37,688 bases of DNA. Source: Arsenophonus sp052174535. GTDB taxonomy: Bacteria > Pseudomonadota > Gammaproteobacteria > Enterobacterales > Enterobacteriaceae. The stretch lies in the NCBI GenBank assembly GCA_052174535.1, contig JBQMRQ010000072.1, forward strand, positions 1 through 37,688, read 5' to 3'. Below, piece by piece: positions 18,301 through 28,652 of this stretch (the stretch's first letter is position 1; every line of letters starts with the position of its first letter). The position numbers and the translations under genes are program-made. Below the pieces are notes generated by a model. The model saw only the letters and a list, made by a program, of their open reading frames with translations, did no database searches and was not told the origin of the DNA.

Positions 18301-21300
18301 AAATATTTGATTCAAAATTTTTTTTATATTTACTATCTAATATATACTTAGCGATAGGTAGAAGTTCTGCAAAAATTTGTCAGTACTTTTTCATACTTTA
18401 CTAGCATCGGATGGATAAAGGTTATTACAACTAGATTTTGCGGTTAAACAAGCTTACCTTAAATCTAAAGCTCTACTGTAGGGCTAAACGATGCCTTATG
18501 ACACGCAGTATTATCCTAAATACAATCTGCTGATTTAAATTAATCAAAACCTCTTAGAACTCTTTTGAGTCATCTAGATTTAGATGGTTATTTTCACCTT
18601 TTGAATAACCGAAATCTCGTACGCTTTTTTCTATTAAGGATTCTTTAATAGAGATACCGAGATATCTAAATCGTTCTTTGGTTTCTAGAAAAATAGTTTT
18701 TTAATAAATCTATTAAAATTGTTACCGCTTTATCCGTGTTATCGCACCCATTTATTTTACTACCTGAAAGGTGTAGCAAAAATCTCCAAGACTACTTTCT
18801 TATTCATATTTACTACATTTTTTCTATTTATTAAGCTAGCCCAGGTAAAACTACTTCATCTGATCGCAATTTTAAACAATCCAATCTTTATCACCTTGCA
18901 CTATGATTCTCTGTTGTTAAAAATATTTGCCAAAATATCTAGAAACTATTTTAAGTGTGCTCATCGCGTTTCTTCTTTTCCTAAAGTTAAGGAGAAATAT
19001 GAGTGGCACTTTCTTTAAACTGTTGTCTATATCCAGCAGGTATAAACGAATATTTTTCTAGTTCAACCTGTCTGGATTGCACCATCATAATCAGCAATAA
19101 TGCCCATGTCGGTCACAACTTATCCTAAAATGTCATCGCATCGATTATTTAACAGCAGTGTGATTTCTGCCTACCGCTGCTATTATAGTGTGTTGACATT
19201 CTAAAGTAAAATCTTGTCACATAAGGTATATCCTCTTGTGCCCAGCAATCTATTTGATAATCATAGTCCAATGTAAACGATAATACTTTTACTCAAAATA
19301 AAAGTATCAGTCTGAAACTCCATTTCACCCCAGCTTACTATTAAGGCTACACGGCTCATATCTGATCACCTGCCAATAAGCAGGTTACCGCTTAAGATAA
19401 GAGCTATTACTAAGAGAATCTTGTAAACGACAGGTGGTTTCATTTAGGCTATATCGAGAATTTTCTATTATTGAGAAAATGATACCCATAAGTCATCAAA
19501 ATCACTGCTTATCCTCTTTAATTACCACACAACCTATTTTTGTTACGTCTGATTAATACTTACCTGTAAATAATTTTCAAATTTCACTAACGTCACTACA
19601 TTTATCTCTCTCAACTACCAGGAGAGCAATCTCGCTAATCTAAGACCTTAGATTCAATTAGTGCCTTCAAAGGATTGAATATAAGCCACGAAAACTGCGA
19701 AAGTGGTTTTTTCAAGTACTGCTAATATGCTAAATTTATATTATTAATATTTTCCGGTATTAGACTAGTCATACTGGCGATTAACAGACTATTCCAATTA
19801 TTAATATTTTACTTAAACGTGGTACTACCTTGATATCATTAATCTTAGCTTAAATAGCTCACCTTGTCAGAATTTTAGCGCTCTTTAGCAGATAAGGTCT
19901 TGTAATCTACAATGAATACAGTCTATCATCATTCAATGATTTTCAGACTAAACTACTAGATTGACGTAGTAGTCAGATATGAATATCCCCCCTTCACTGT
20001 TGATTTAAAAATATTAACTATCACATCCAGCTCCCAGCAGAACAAACTCTGACAATTCATAATCTGATTAATATAGCTGCAGGTGAAATGCTATTCATCT
20101 TCGTCACCTCATACTGTTTTAAAGCTATTAGGTTATTTTATTGAAATAACTGTTATGAATACTACCTATCGAAATTTTATTCTAATAATTTTCTATTACT
20201 AGGTTAGAATTACAGATTACCGTAGCCTTACAAGCGGATACGTTTTAAAGAGATTATGGTACCCTAGCAGTCGAACTCTTCATATAAATTGGTCCAGTAA
20301 ATTTTCCCATTCAGATTATAAAACCTGGCAAGCAGCTCTGAGTTTTTCTAATCATCCATAATGTCTAATGCCTCTACTGGACGATATTTATTTCTAGTAA
20401 CGTACTTTCTTTTTCTCGATTTAGAAGCAGGATACTGCACCTCCAAGTAGACCCTGATATTGGTTATAAAATACAGTGAATTACTAGATGATATCCTCCC
20501 TTTCTTTATTATTATCTTATTGACTACATACGTAATCATGCATATGTAAAACCCACACTATCAGGAAACTAAAATACTCATCGGTATTTTCTTCTCAAAG
20601 ATCAGGCAGTCCATTTCAACTACAGTGATCTATTTATAATTGAGTTTTAATTATCTAGACTAAACGCATCTTTTGTGTTGTTCGCTGAGTTCACATCAGT
20701 AATGATTCTAAGCAACAGCACTATTAGAAATTGAGCGATAACTCTCATTCCTATTCATCAACTCCGTCAACCCATCAATCAGTAATAGATTAAGAGGGCA
20801 ATCAACATATTGCAGACTGAAACGGAAAATAGACTTATTAATTACATTCCTAATACGCCGCATATTTTAAAATTATTAAGATATATCACAGAGTAGGTAA
20901 AAACCGCCTTGTGATTGTTCCACAAACTTAATCCGCTACTAAAATTGTTAAATACATCCTAATGACTTTCTTAATTAAACTGATTGACTTCGTTATTGCT
21001 ATCCAATACTCGCAATTTAACTAGCTCTTATCTCTAATCATATTAATGATACACCAATAGAAAGACGCTCATCAGAACAATTTTCCCTGTAACTTTTGCT
21101 GAATAACTTACCTGATTATACAGATATCGCCTTGAGGTAATTGTAGTTGGTTACCTTCTTATAAATCTTACTGGGAATAATACAGGTGGTATCGACCCTG
21201 TCAAAAGGTGATATTAAAATTAATAGTACCTTTTTGTGGATGAATATAGCAATGATCTCATATTGTAGTAAAACTTAGGCCATTATGATGGTATCTACGC

Positions 21301-21589
21301 GGCACTGAAATGCAAGAAGCTCGCTGTAATCAACATTTTTTTAATGTTTTCATTATCGATACTCTAGTTGCAACGGCATTAGGTAGTTATGCCGAAAATA
21401 TCAGAAATCGTCACTTTTAACACATCAGATGCATGATAAGTGATACTAACGCTAATCTTTTCAGCAATACCTTATACGTAGAGACATATATTATTCACCT
21501 TACCTGTTTATTTTATCTATGTAAGTAAATGTTACTAGTGGAAATTTCTTATACTGTATAAAGAATTTTCGCTATAGCGGATGTCATAA

Positions 21590-22200
21590 AAAAGCAAAGA
21601 GTCATATAGATCAAAGAGACTCTTTTCTTATTCCATACCAACATAAAATTGCATCTCATTAATTGGCTTGCCGATAATCCTGTTAAATAATGTTAATTCA
21701 TGAATTGAATCGGACTCACTCTGCTTTATTTTACTCATGCTATCATAGAGAGAGGTATTATCTGATAAAGTAGAGAAAGGAAACTCATTAATTAAGATTA
21801 CAGCAATATCCTTACAAAATTTTTGATTGTAAGGAAATATTTAATAATGTAATTAGAAGTCCTCTGCTAAAACTAAATCACAAAGATAAATAAATGATGT
21901 TACTGCTTTCCTATATCACAGCATCAACAGACAATATAAATGCACTAATTGGTATTATTGAAGTCAATAAAAATATTTTTTCCTAAATTCTTTAAAGGGA
22001 AGCGTTATATTATTTTATATAGAAAAAGTAGAAAATACGGAAGAGGAGAAGATAAAATGAAAGAACAAATTGCGGCTTTAATCGTTCGAGATTAATTAAT
22101 AGAGTATATCTAAGCGATGAGATTCTTGAAAAGTTTAATGCAGATTATGTTAGCTATTTTCTTGAGCTGATTATCGATCAGAATCTATTCTTTTATTCGG
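21590..22200 (+). repeat. Decayed repeat R2, copy b (matches 8573-9250)
   Basis: See copy a. This copy is less damaged: frames read HIDQRDSFLIPYQHK near 21615 and IFDCKEIFNNVIRSPL at 21820-21866. A ribosome-site-like AAGAGGAGAAGAT precedes an ATG at 22057 that opens MKEQIAALIVRD before a stop. These two frames suggest at least two adjacent genes in the ancestral element. Confidence 0.6.
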
Positions 22201-22313
22201 AAAGAGCTAACTAGTACGAAATATTTCCTATCAAGCATGAAATTAGTCACAATCGCCTAATAAAGTTAGGTAACCAAGATTTATTAGTAAGTAATTCCAC
22301 ATTTAAAATATAA
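22057..22313 (+). pseudogene. Broken gene of unknown function
   Basis: After the ATG at 22057 (MKEQIAALIVRD, then stop) another frame from 22116 runs 66 codons to a TAA at 22311, with a single TAG at 22212: DEILEKFNADYVSYFLELI, then KHEISHNRLIKLGNQDLLV. The composition is protein-like and charged. It belongs at least in part to repeat R2, whose other copy (9120-9250) is more damaged. I do not recognise the family; a phage or mobile-element protein is plausible from the duplication only. Confidence 0.45.
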
Positions 22314-22417
22314 AAATTATATCAACTAATTAAAAGGATAAAATAAATAGATTCCATGGTGGATGATCGTTTTATTTACCGAATTATCTGGTCTAAAAAG
22401 ATTCTTTAAAACGAATC

Positions 22418-22497
22418 ATGTTGATTTCTGGTGTATAAAGTTTCGAAGATGGGTGCGTATCTTGCTAATTGATTTCGTAGATGACTTCAATAACAGA
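22418..22497 (+). repeat. Decayed repeat R3, copy b (matches 7828-7905)
   Basis: See copy a. It lies inside a 64-codon open frame (22363-22557) that has no recognised family and whose start is not supported by a clear ribosome site. Confidence 0.45.
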
Positions 22498-22734
22498 GAG
22501 ATTATATGCCATGAAAAAGCACTCTATAGGTATTTACGAAAGCAGATATTACAATGATCTCTTGCATAAACTCATCCGTAATGCTACTAAGAAGCTGATG
22601 AGTACTTCCTATGTTGATGGTGAGCTTTAAGGAATGCTGAATAACGTGATAAACACTGCATTGTCAGCAGATAAACCCCATGCGTCGACCCATAAACGCA
22701 GTTATTTATCACAGAGAACACCTACAAAATGAAT

Positions 22735-22790
22735 ATTTATGATGTTGAGATTAAAATAACTAAGATCAGTTAATCACAGCATAATAAAAT
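22735..22790 (+). repeat. Short decayed repeat R4 member, opposite orientation
   Basis: GATGTTGAGATTAAAATAACTAAG is the reverse complement counterpart of the plus-strand block at 15205-15230. The frame reads YDVEIKITKIS and then stops, like the other members. Confidence 0.42.
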
Positions 22791-23043
22791 ATCCTTTAAC
22801 AGCTCGTTATTACTTTATCTACAGCGTGTAAAGTGGCGAAGAGTTGCTACCAATAGCTGGTAGCTGTTAGGTATCTCCACCAGATATTTTTATAAAACTC
22901 TTAGACATTCTTGATGAAAAACGCATAATTTCTCTGCTAGTAGCATTAAGAGACTAAAACAATAATAGCTTAAAGGAAGACGCAGGCAATAGTGCTTATA
23001 ATGATATGCGTTACGTTTATTCTTAGTTGAAAGCATATGTCAT

Positions 23044-23298
23044 GCTATTAGGCAAAATGATCATCTTTTGCTACTTAGTTATATTACCGGTACTGAGGAT
23101 GGATATAAAGAGCTTATTGTAATGAATGATGATTATTGAAAAATTAAAAGGGGAACTGAACTTCTAGATGACCACGCGAACGAGTGTGCCTTAACCATTT
23201 TATTTTCTGACTTGCTACGGGAGATAGTAGGATTAGTTTTAGAACACAATGGCAAAGATATTTCCGAGCTCAAAGCACCAATTTTATTGAGTAAATAA
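23044..23298 (+). pseudogene. Broken gene fragment of unknown function
   Basis: A frame of 85 codons from 23044 to a TAA at 23296 has only one internal stop (TGA at 23137). It reads AIRQNDHLLLLSYITGTEDG before the stop and LLDDHANECALTILFSDLL, then EIVGLVLEHNGKDISELKAP after it. Just upstream another frame reads DAGNSAYNDMRYVYS. The composition is like a soluble helical protein. No family recognised. One stop in such an AT-rich setting suggests fairly recent death. Confidence 0.4.
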
Positions 23299-24101
23299 AA
23301 TAGTTGATGTGTAGGCTGGATTACTTAAAGGTATCCAATACTAAAAGTTAAGGATGAGTTACGGGAACTCTAGTTAGCAGAGAGTTATAATACCGATAAT
23401 AAAGCTTTTAACATTTTGTTGGTAAGAATCTTGTAAATATCATCCAGAGATGAAGAAGCTAAAGAAATAGCAAGAAGAACTTCTAGCATTTCTACGGCTT
23501 ACATTAGTGCACTAAGTATCAAAAGAATAAAAAATCTGATTAAATTAACTTTTACAACAGTGTGAGGCTATGAAGCCAATACATGAAGAAGCGTAGTTCG
23601 AATAAAACAATGCTTTTATCCTACCTAAGCTTTCCCTTCTGCTTAGGGAAAGCAGAAACCGATAGCAAAAGATTTTACTTTCTTATCTTATTGTAGCCAA
23701 ACTCCATGCAATTTAAGGATGGAGAGGAGATTTCTGAAGCATCAGAGTGAAAGGTAGTTCCTAATAATCATACGCCAGATTTACTAATCTCTCATATCAT
23801 CATCATTCTAGCAAGAATGATAAGCAGGATCAAAATTCGAATAGCCAATAATTCTAAAAATAGAACCTAACTGGTTAGCATAACAAATAAAATATAAATC
23901 TTATAAATATTTCTATAGGGATGATATCTAAGTTCTGTTGGATAAGAACGTTTCATTAACTATCGTTTTTACAGAAATAAATTAGTATCTGTAATACTAT
24001 CTACTAACTTAATTCATGTACCTATGGTACACAAACCATCTCTTTTATATGTATAAATATTATTTGCTCTAATAGCAAACTTTAAAACGAAAAAAGTTAA
24101 T

Positions 24102-24139
24102 TTATATAAAAATCGGAATTAATTCCGATTTTTATATAA
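24102..24139. terminator. Alpha operon terminator, 38-base perfect palindrome
   Basis: TTATATAAAAATCGGAATT (24102-24120) is followed directly by its exact reverse complement (24121-24139). It starts 8 bases past the rplQ stop. With AATTAATT as the loop the stem has a CGG/CCG core flanked by A and T runs, so it can terminate on either strand. It marks the border between the dense ribosomal block and the decayed region. Confidence 0.88.
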
Positions 24140-24147
24140 TTATAAAT

Positions 24148-24537
24148 TTATTCTGCAGTTATTTCTTCTTGAGATTCAAGAATACGATCAAGAAGCTCAA
24201 TATAAGCCATCGGAGCATTGTCACCTGCTCGGAAGCCATACTTCATAATACGAGTATAACCTCCTGCACGGCTCGCAAAACGTGGTCCAAGTTTATTAAA
24301 TAATTTTGCTACGATCTCATTATCACGAGTACGAGCAAATGCCAGACGACGATTAGCTACAGTATCCGTTTTAGCAAGAGTAATCAATGGCTCAACAATA
24401 CGGCGCAACTCCTTTGCTTTTGGCAAAGTTGTTTTTATTATCTCATGACGAACTAAAGAACCAGCCATATTACAAAACATAGCTTTGCGATGGCTACTAT
24501 TACGATTCAATTGACGACCACTCTTGCGATGTCGCAT
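24148..24537 (-). CDS. rplQ: 50S ribosomal protein L17
   Basis: 129 residues (E. coli 127), near identical to the enterobacterial protein from MRHRKSGRQLNRNSSHR onward; only the C-terminal ten residues (ILESQEEITAE) differ. L17 lines the outer rim of the exit tunnel. I start at 24537, not at the ATG two codons earlier, because AGAAGGA then sits at proper distance and the family begins MRHRK. Last gene of the alpha operon, 41 bases after rpoA. Confidence 0.97.
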   Translation of the reverse strand: MRHRKSGRQLNRNSSHRKAMFCNMAGSLVRHEIIKTTLPKAKELRRIVEPLITLAKTDTVANRRLAFARTRDNEIVAKLFNKLGPRFASRAGGYTRIMKYGFRAGDNAPMAYIELLDRILESQEEITAE

Positions 24538-24578
24538 GATCATTATCCTTCTAAGTAAACCTTAACCTGTGGATCTCG

Positions 24579-25565
24579 TTAATCAACAATACTTGTTGGA
24601 GGCCAATTTTCTAGACGCATCCCTAGTGATAAACCTCTTGATGCTAAAACATCCTTAATTTCAGTAAGTGATTTTTTACCGAGATTAGGCGTTTTAAGTA
24701 ACTCAACTTCAGTGCGCTGAACTAAATCACCTATGTAATGAATAGCTTCTGCTTTTAAGCAGTTAGCAGAGCGGACAGTCAATTCCAGATCATCAACTGT
24801 ACGCAGCAATATCGGATCGAACTCTGGCTTCTCATCTTTAACTTCAATCTTAGCAACATCGCGTAAATCAACAAAAGCTTCAAGCTGTTCAGCCAATATA
24901 GTTGCTGCTCGACGAATCGCTTCTTCTGGATCGATTGTTCCATTAGTTTCCATTTCGATAATTAATTTATCTAAATCAGTACGCTGTTCTACACGTGTTG
25001 CTTCAACATTATAAGCTATACGTTCTACAGGGCTATAGCATGCATCAACTAATAGACAACCTATTAGGCGCTCATCTTCTTCCGAATGAATACGGGTAGA
25101 AGCCGGTACATACCCACGACCACGCTGTATTTTAATGCGCATATTAATAACAGCATTCTCATCAGTTAGATGACAGATAATATATTCTGGCTTAACGATT
25201 TCAATATCATCATTATGGGTAATATCATCAGCAGTTACAGGACCAATTCCAGATTTAGTCAAGGTCAGAATAACTTCATCTTTATCGTGAACTTTTACTG
25301 CAAGCCCTTTTAGGTTAAGAAGAATTTCCAAAATATCTTCTTGCACACCTTCTTTAGTACTGTACTCATGAAGTACACCATCAATTTTAACCTCAGTCAC
25401 AGCACAACCAGGCGTAGATGAGAGCAAAATACGGCGTAGTGCGTTACCAAGAGTATGGCCAAATCCACGTTCTAAAGGTTCAAGGGTTATCTTTGCGTGC
25501 GTTGAACTAATTTGTTCGATATCAATCAGGCGCGGTTTAAGAAACTCTGTCATAGAACCCTTCAT
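24579..25565 (-). CDS. rpoA: RNA polymerase alpha subunit
   Basis: 328 residues (E. coli 329). The N-terminal domain (1-235) that dimerises and seeds core assembly shows GFGHTLGNALRRILLSS, and the C-terminal domain (250-320) keeps LTVRSANCLKAE with the arginine that contacts UP elements and CRP, and LLKTPNLGKKSLTEIKD. So activator and UP-element contacts are probably still used. Minor oddities: DERLIGCLL where E. coli has DERPIGRLL, and the end is IVD instead of IADE. Fourth gene of the alpha operon. Confidence 0.98.
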   Translation of the reverse strand: MKGSMTEFLKPRLIDIEQISSTHAKITLEPLERGFGHTLGNALRRILLSSTPGCAVTEVKIDGVLHEYSTKEGVQEDILEILLNLKGLAVKVHDKDEVILTLTKSGIGPVTADDITHNDDIEIVKPEYIICHLTDENAVINMRIKIQRGRGYVPASTRIHSEEDERLIGCLLVDACYSPVERIAYNVEATRVEQRTDLDKLIIEMETNGTIDPEEAIRRAATILAEQLEAFVDLRDVAKIEVKDEKPEFDPILLRTVDDLELTVRSANCLKAEAIHYIGDLVQRTEVELLKTPNLGKKSLTEIKDVLASRGLSLGMRLENWPPTSIVD

Positions 25566-25591
25566 AAGTCTCCCCTATTGTGTACTAAGCT

Positions 25592-26212
25592 TTACTTAGA
25601 GTAAAGCTCAACGATCAGGTGCTCGTTAATATCAGCAGATAGATCAGTACGTTCAGGAATATATTTAAACATTCCTTCCATCTTAACCGCATCAACTTCC
25701 AGCCAATTTGGCTTCTCACGCTGTTCAAAAAGCTCTAAAGCAGCCTTAATACGAGACTGTTTTTTTGCTTTTTTACAAACGCTAATAACGTCATTCTGGG
25801 AAACTTGATAAGAAGCAATATTAACGACTTGACTATTTACCATGATAGCTTTATGGCTAACCATTTGACGTGCTTCCGCACGTGTTGCGCCAAATCCCAT
25901 ACGATAAACAGTATTATCTAAACGACCTTCAAGTAAATTTAATAAATTTTTGCCTGTATTACCTTTTAATCGTGTTGCTTCTTTATAATAATTACGGAAT
26001 TGACATTCTAGAACACCGTAAATACGACGAATTTTTTGTTTCTCACGTAACTGAACACCATAATCAGATAAACGCAATTTACGTGCACCATGCTGTCCTG
26101 GTGCCTGTTCTAATTTACACTTGGTGTCAATCGAACGAACCCCAGACTTAAGAAAAAGATCTATAGACTCGCGACGGCTAAGCTTAAGCTTAGGACCCAA
26201 ATATCTAGCCAT
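25592..26212 (-). CDS. rpsD: 30S ribosomal protein S4
   Basis: 206 residues, exact family length. Primary 16S-binding protein that nucleates the 5' domain and, in E. coli, represses the alpha operon by binding its leader. The start MARYLGPKLKLSRR and the S4 RNA-binding core (about 96-156: LEGRLDNTVYRMGFGATRAEARQ) are intact. Lies 35 bases after rpsK and 26 before rpoA. Confidence 0.98.
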   Translation of the reverse strand: MARYLGPKLKLSRRESIDLFLKSGVRSIDTKCKLEQAPGQHGARKLRLSDYGVQLREKQKIRRIYGVLECQFRNYYKEATRLKGNTGKNLLNLLEGRLDNTVYRMGFGATRAEARQMVSHKAIMVNSQVVNIASYQVSQNDVISVCKKAKKQSRIKAALELFEQREKPNWLEVDAVKMEGMFKYIPERTDLSADINEHLIVELYSK

Positions 26213-26247
26213 TTTCTTTCTCCAATAATCTTAAAAACGCAAGATAA

Positions 26248-26637
26248 TTAAACACGACGTTTCTTTGGTGGACGACAACCGTTATGAGGAATCGGAGTCA
26301 CATCAGTAATGTTAGTAATGCGAAAACCAATCGCATTTAATGCACGAATAGCTGACTCACGGCCGGGACCAGGTCCTTTAACCATAATTTCTAAGTTTTT
26401 AACTCCGTACTCTTTTACTGCCTCAGCACAACGTTCTGCTGCAACTTGAGCTGCAAACGGAGTAGACTTACGAGAACCACGAAAACCAGAACCACCTGCA
26501 GTTGCCCAACCTAATGCATTACCTTGACGATCAGTTATCGTAACAATTGTGTTATTAAAGGAAGCATGGATATGAGCCACGCCGTCTGAAATCTGTTTCC
26601 TTACATGTTTACGTGCACGAATAGATGCCTTTATCAT
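26248..26637 (-). CDS. rpsK: 30S ribosomal protein S11
   Basis: 129 residues, as in E. coli. Platform protein near the mRNA exit channel. Strongly conserved: ISDGVAHIHASFNNTIVTI, GWATAGGSGFRGSRKSTPFA and the basic tail HNGCRPPKKRRV. Starts MIKASIRARK where E. coli has MAKAPIRARK. 17 bases after rpsM. Confidence 0.98.
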   Translation of the reverse strand: MIKASIRARKHVRKQISDGVAHIHASFNNTIVTITDRQGNALGWATAGGSGFRGSRKSTPFAAQVAAERCAEAVKEYGVKNLEIMVKGPGPGRESAIRALNAIGFRITNITDVTPIPHNGCRPPKKRRV

Positions 26638-26654
26638 TATTTAATTACCCCGAC

Positions 26655-27011
26655 TTATTTTTTAATCGGCTTACGTGGTCCCTTTCGAGTACGCGCGTTA
26701 GTCTTAGTACGTTGACCACGCACAGGAAGACCACGGCGATGACGTAAACCACGATAGCAACCAATATCCATTAAACGCTTGATACTTAAGGTAACTACAC
26801 GACGCAACTCACCTTCAACAATATATTTAGAAACTTCGTCACGTAACTTGTCGATTTGCTCTTCAGACAGTTCACTGATCTTAATATATTTAACAATACC
26901 AGTTGCTTCACAGATTAACTGTGAACGGGTTTTGCCAATTCCGTAAATCGATGTTAAACCAATCATAGTATGTGTATGATCAGGAATGTTAATGCCTGCT
27001 ATACGGGCCAC
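26655..27011 (-). CDS. rpsM: 30S ribosomal protein S13, GTG start
   Basis: 118 residues, the E. coli length, if translation starts at the GTG at 27011 (M-ARIAGINIPDH). AGGAG ends eight bases before this GTG. A GTG three codons upstream would overlap the ribosome site and is rejected. S13 contacts the 50S subunit and the P-site tRNA; the tail TKTNARTRKGPRKPIKK is complete. First gene of the alpha operon. The start region is where S4 binds in E. coli, but I could not confirm the pseudoknot here. Confidence 0.97.
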   Translation of the reverse strand: MARIAGINIPDHTHTMIGLTSIYGIGKTRSQLICEATGIVKYIKISELSEEQIDKLRDEVSKYIVEGELRRVVTLSIKRLMDIGCYRGLRHRRGLPVRGQRTKTNARTRKGPRKPIKK

Positions 27012-27099
27012 TTTATGCACTCCTAAAGTTAAATAACCTATAATTGTCTTGAAAGCCCATTTTAAGATACTTAAACAGTTTTTTCTTCGAAAAAATGTT

Positions 27100-27118
27100 T
27101 AGCTCCCCAAAAGAGCTA
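27100..27118 (-). terminator. Hairpin in the spc-alpha junction
   Basis: On the minus strand TAGCTC-TTTTGGG-GAGCTA forms a 6-base-pair stem followed by AACATTTTTTCG. It lies in the 141-base gap between rpmJ and rpsM, the longest gap but one in the block, and would end or attenuate spc transcription before the alpha operon. I could not pick out a convincing alpha promoter after it. Confidence 0.6.
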
Positions 27119-27152
27119 GCTAGCACAACTCAACTTGCAAGAAAAAATGTTT

Positions 27153-27269
27153 TTAACCTTGACGCTGTTTATGTCTTGGTTCAATGCTGCAAATTACACG
27201 AATAATACCATCACGTTTAATGATTTTACAATTACGACATAATCTCTTGATTGAAGCACCAACTTTCAT
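27153..27269 (-). CDS. rpmJ: 50S ribosomal protein L36
   Basis: 38 residues, MKVGASIKRLCRNCKII.., identical in length to E. coli L36 and with its zinc-ribbon ligands: C11, C14, C27 and H33. This is the zinc-binding (C+) form. 42 bases after secY, as last gene of the spc operon. Too short to be found by length-based gene calling but unmistakable. Confidence 0.97.
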   Translation of the reverse strand: MKVGASIKRLCRNCKIIKRDGIIRVICSIEPRHKQRQG

Positions 27270-27311
27270 TTTTACTCTCAGTAACTTACAAAGTGTATTA
27301 ATTAAAAGCAA

Positions 27312-28643
27312 TTATTTTCCTTTAAGATTTGCTTTTTTCAATGCAGACTCATATTGACTTGAAATCATAAGAGTTTGCACTTGTGCCATAAAGTCCATAA
27401 TAACGACAACGACTATAAGGAGTGAAGTACCACCAAAATAAAATGGAACTTTCATTGCATCACGCATGAACTCAGGAATTAAGCAAATAAAAGTAATGTA
27501 CAACGCGCCTATTAATGTTAAGCGCGTCATTACTTTATCAATATACTTGGCTGTTTGCTCTCCCGGACGAATTCCTGGTACAAATGCGCCAGACTTTTTC
27601 AAGTTATCTGCTGTCTCTCTTGGATTAAAAACTAATGCTGTATACAAGAAACAGAAGAAAATGATTGCAGATGCATAAAGTAATACATAAAGCGGTTGGC
27701 CTGGCTGCAAATACATTGAAATAACTGTCAACCAACTCCAACCTATTCCTGTTACATCACCAAACCAGGAAGCCATTGTAGCAGGAAATAATATAATACT
27801 GGAAGCAAAAATTGCAGGAATAACACCTGCCATATTCACTTTTAATGGTAAATGTGTACTTTGCGCAGCAAAAATGCGGCGACCTTGTTGACGTTTTGCA
27901 TAGTTAACGAGTATGCGACGTTGACCACGTTCCATAAAAACAACAAAATAAGTAACAGCGAATACTAAAACTGCAATCAACAATAACAGAAAGAAGTGCA
28001 AATCGCCTTGCCGTGCTTGTTCAATAGTATGACCAATAGCTGGCGGGAGCCCTGCAACTATACCTGCAAATATGATTATAGAAATACCATTTCCAATACC
28101 TCTTTCAGTAATTTGCTCACCCAACCACATCAAAAATATTGTTCCTGTTACTAGACTAATAACAGCCGTAAAATAAAATGGAAAACCAGGATTGATAACT
28201 AACCCCTGCATTCTTGCCATATTAGATAAGCCTGTTGCAATTCCAATAGATTGAAATATCGATAATACCAAAGTACCATAACGCGTATATTGACTAATTT
28301 TACGGCGACCAGATTCTCCTTCCTTCTTAATTTCTGCTAGGCATGGATTAATTACAGTCAGTAATTGAACAATAATCGATGACGAAATATAAGGCATAAT
28401 TCCCAATGCAAAGATAGAAGCACGGCTAAGCGCACCACCAGAAAACATATTAAACATTTCAATGATAGTGCCTCTTTGTTGTTCAATCAACTTAGCAAGG
28501 ACAGTAGCATCTATTCCAGGAATAGGAATAAAAGAACCAATACGGAAAACAATCAGCGCTCCAATAACAAATAAAAGTCTGCGTTTAAGTTCACCTATAC
28601 TACCTTTAGCACTTTGAAAATCTAAACCTGATTGTTTCACCAT
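27312..28643 (-). CDS. secY: SecY, Sec translocon channel subunit
   Basis: 443 residues, same as E. coli. Ten transmembrane helices in the usual pattern. Conserved parts: GSFIPIPGID near the N-terminus, the plug and TM2 region MFNMFSGGALSRASIFALGI, cytoplasmic loop GESGRRKISQYTRYGT, and loop C5 region RGQRRILVNYAKRQQGRR with the arginines that touch SecA and ribosomes. The C-terminus ends ANLKGK instead of ANLKGYGR. Together with SecE and SecG (not in the window) it exports and inserts proteins. 9 bases after rplO. Confidence 0.98.
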   Translation of the reverse strand: MVKQSGLDFQSAKGSIGELKRRLLFVIGALIVFRIGSFIPIPGIDATVLAKLIEQQRGTIIEMFNMFSGGALSRASIFALGIMPYISSSIIVQLLTVINPCLAEIKKEGESGRRKISQYTRYGTLVLSIFQSIGIATGLSNMARMQGLVINPGFPFYFTAVISLVTGTIFLMWLGEQITERGIGNGISIIIFAGIVAGLPPAIGHTIEQARQGDLHFFLLLLIAVLVFAVTYFVVFMERGQRRILVNYAKRQQGRRIFAAQSTHLPLKVNMAGVIPAIFASSIILFPATMASWFGDVTGIGWSWLTVISMYLQPGQPLYVLLYASAIIFFCFLYTALVFNPRETADNLKKSGAFVPGIRPGEQTAKYIDKVMTRLTLIGALYITFICLIPEFMRDAMKVPFYFGGTSLLIVVVVIMDFMAQVQTLMISSQYESALKKANLKGK

Positions 28644-28652
28644 CTTATCAAC

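Larger units (their letters stand above)
13974..24101. other. 10-kb decayed region without an intact gene
   Basis: Frequent stops in all frames. GC content varies in patches, as expected of dead genes at different stages. Identified items are listed separately: a hexanucleotide repeat, second copies of R1, R2, R3 and R4, and three broken reading frames. The longest open frames (18005-18244, 18719-19018, 20348-20539 minus, 22363-22557) have no supported function. A hairpin ATCATTCT-AGCA-AGAATGAT lies at 23802-23821. The rest I cannot name. Duplicate fragments suggest prophage or insertion-sequence debris mixed with dead host genes. Confidence 0.55.

Noticed and set aside
18719..19018. 99-codon open frame on the plus strand, rich in hydrophobic residues
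   Set aside because: TTG start and composition typical of AT-rich non-coding DNA; no motif or ribosome site.
19260..19460. Minus-strand MKPPVVYKILLVIALI followed by MSRVALIVS, reminiscent of phage lysis genes (Rz)
   Set aside because: Similarity covers under ten residues and the following sequence does not fit a spanin.
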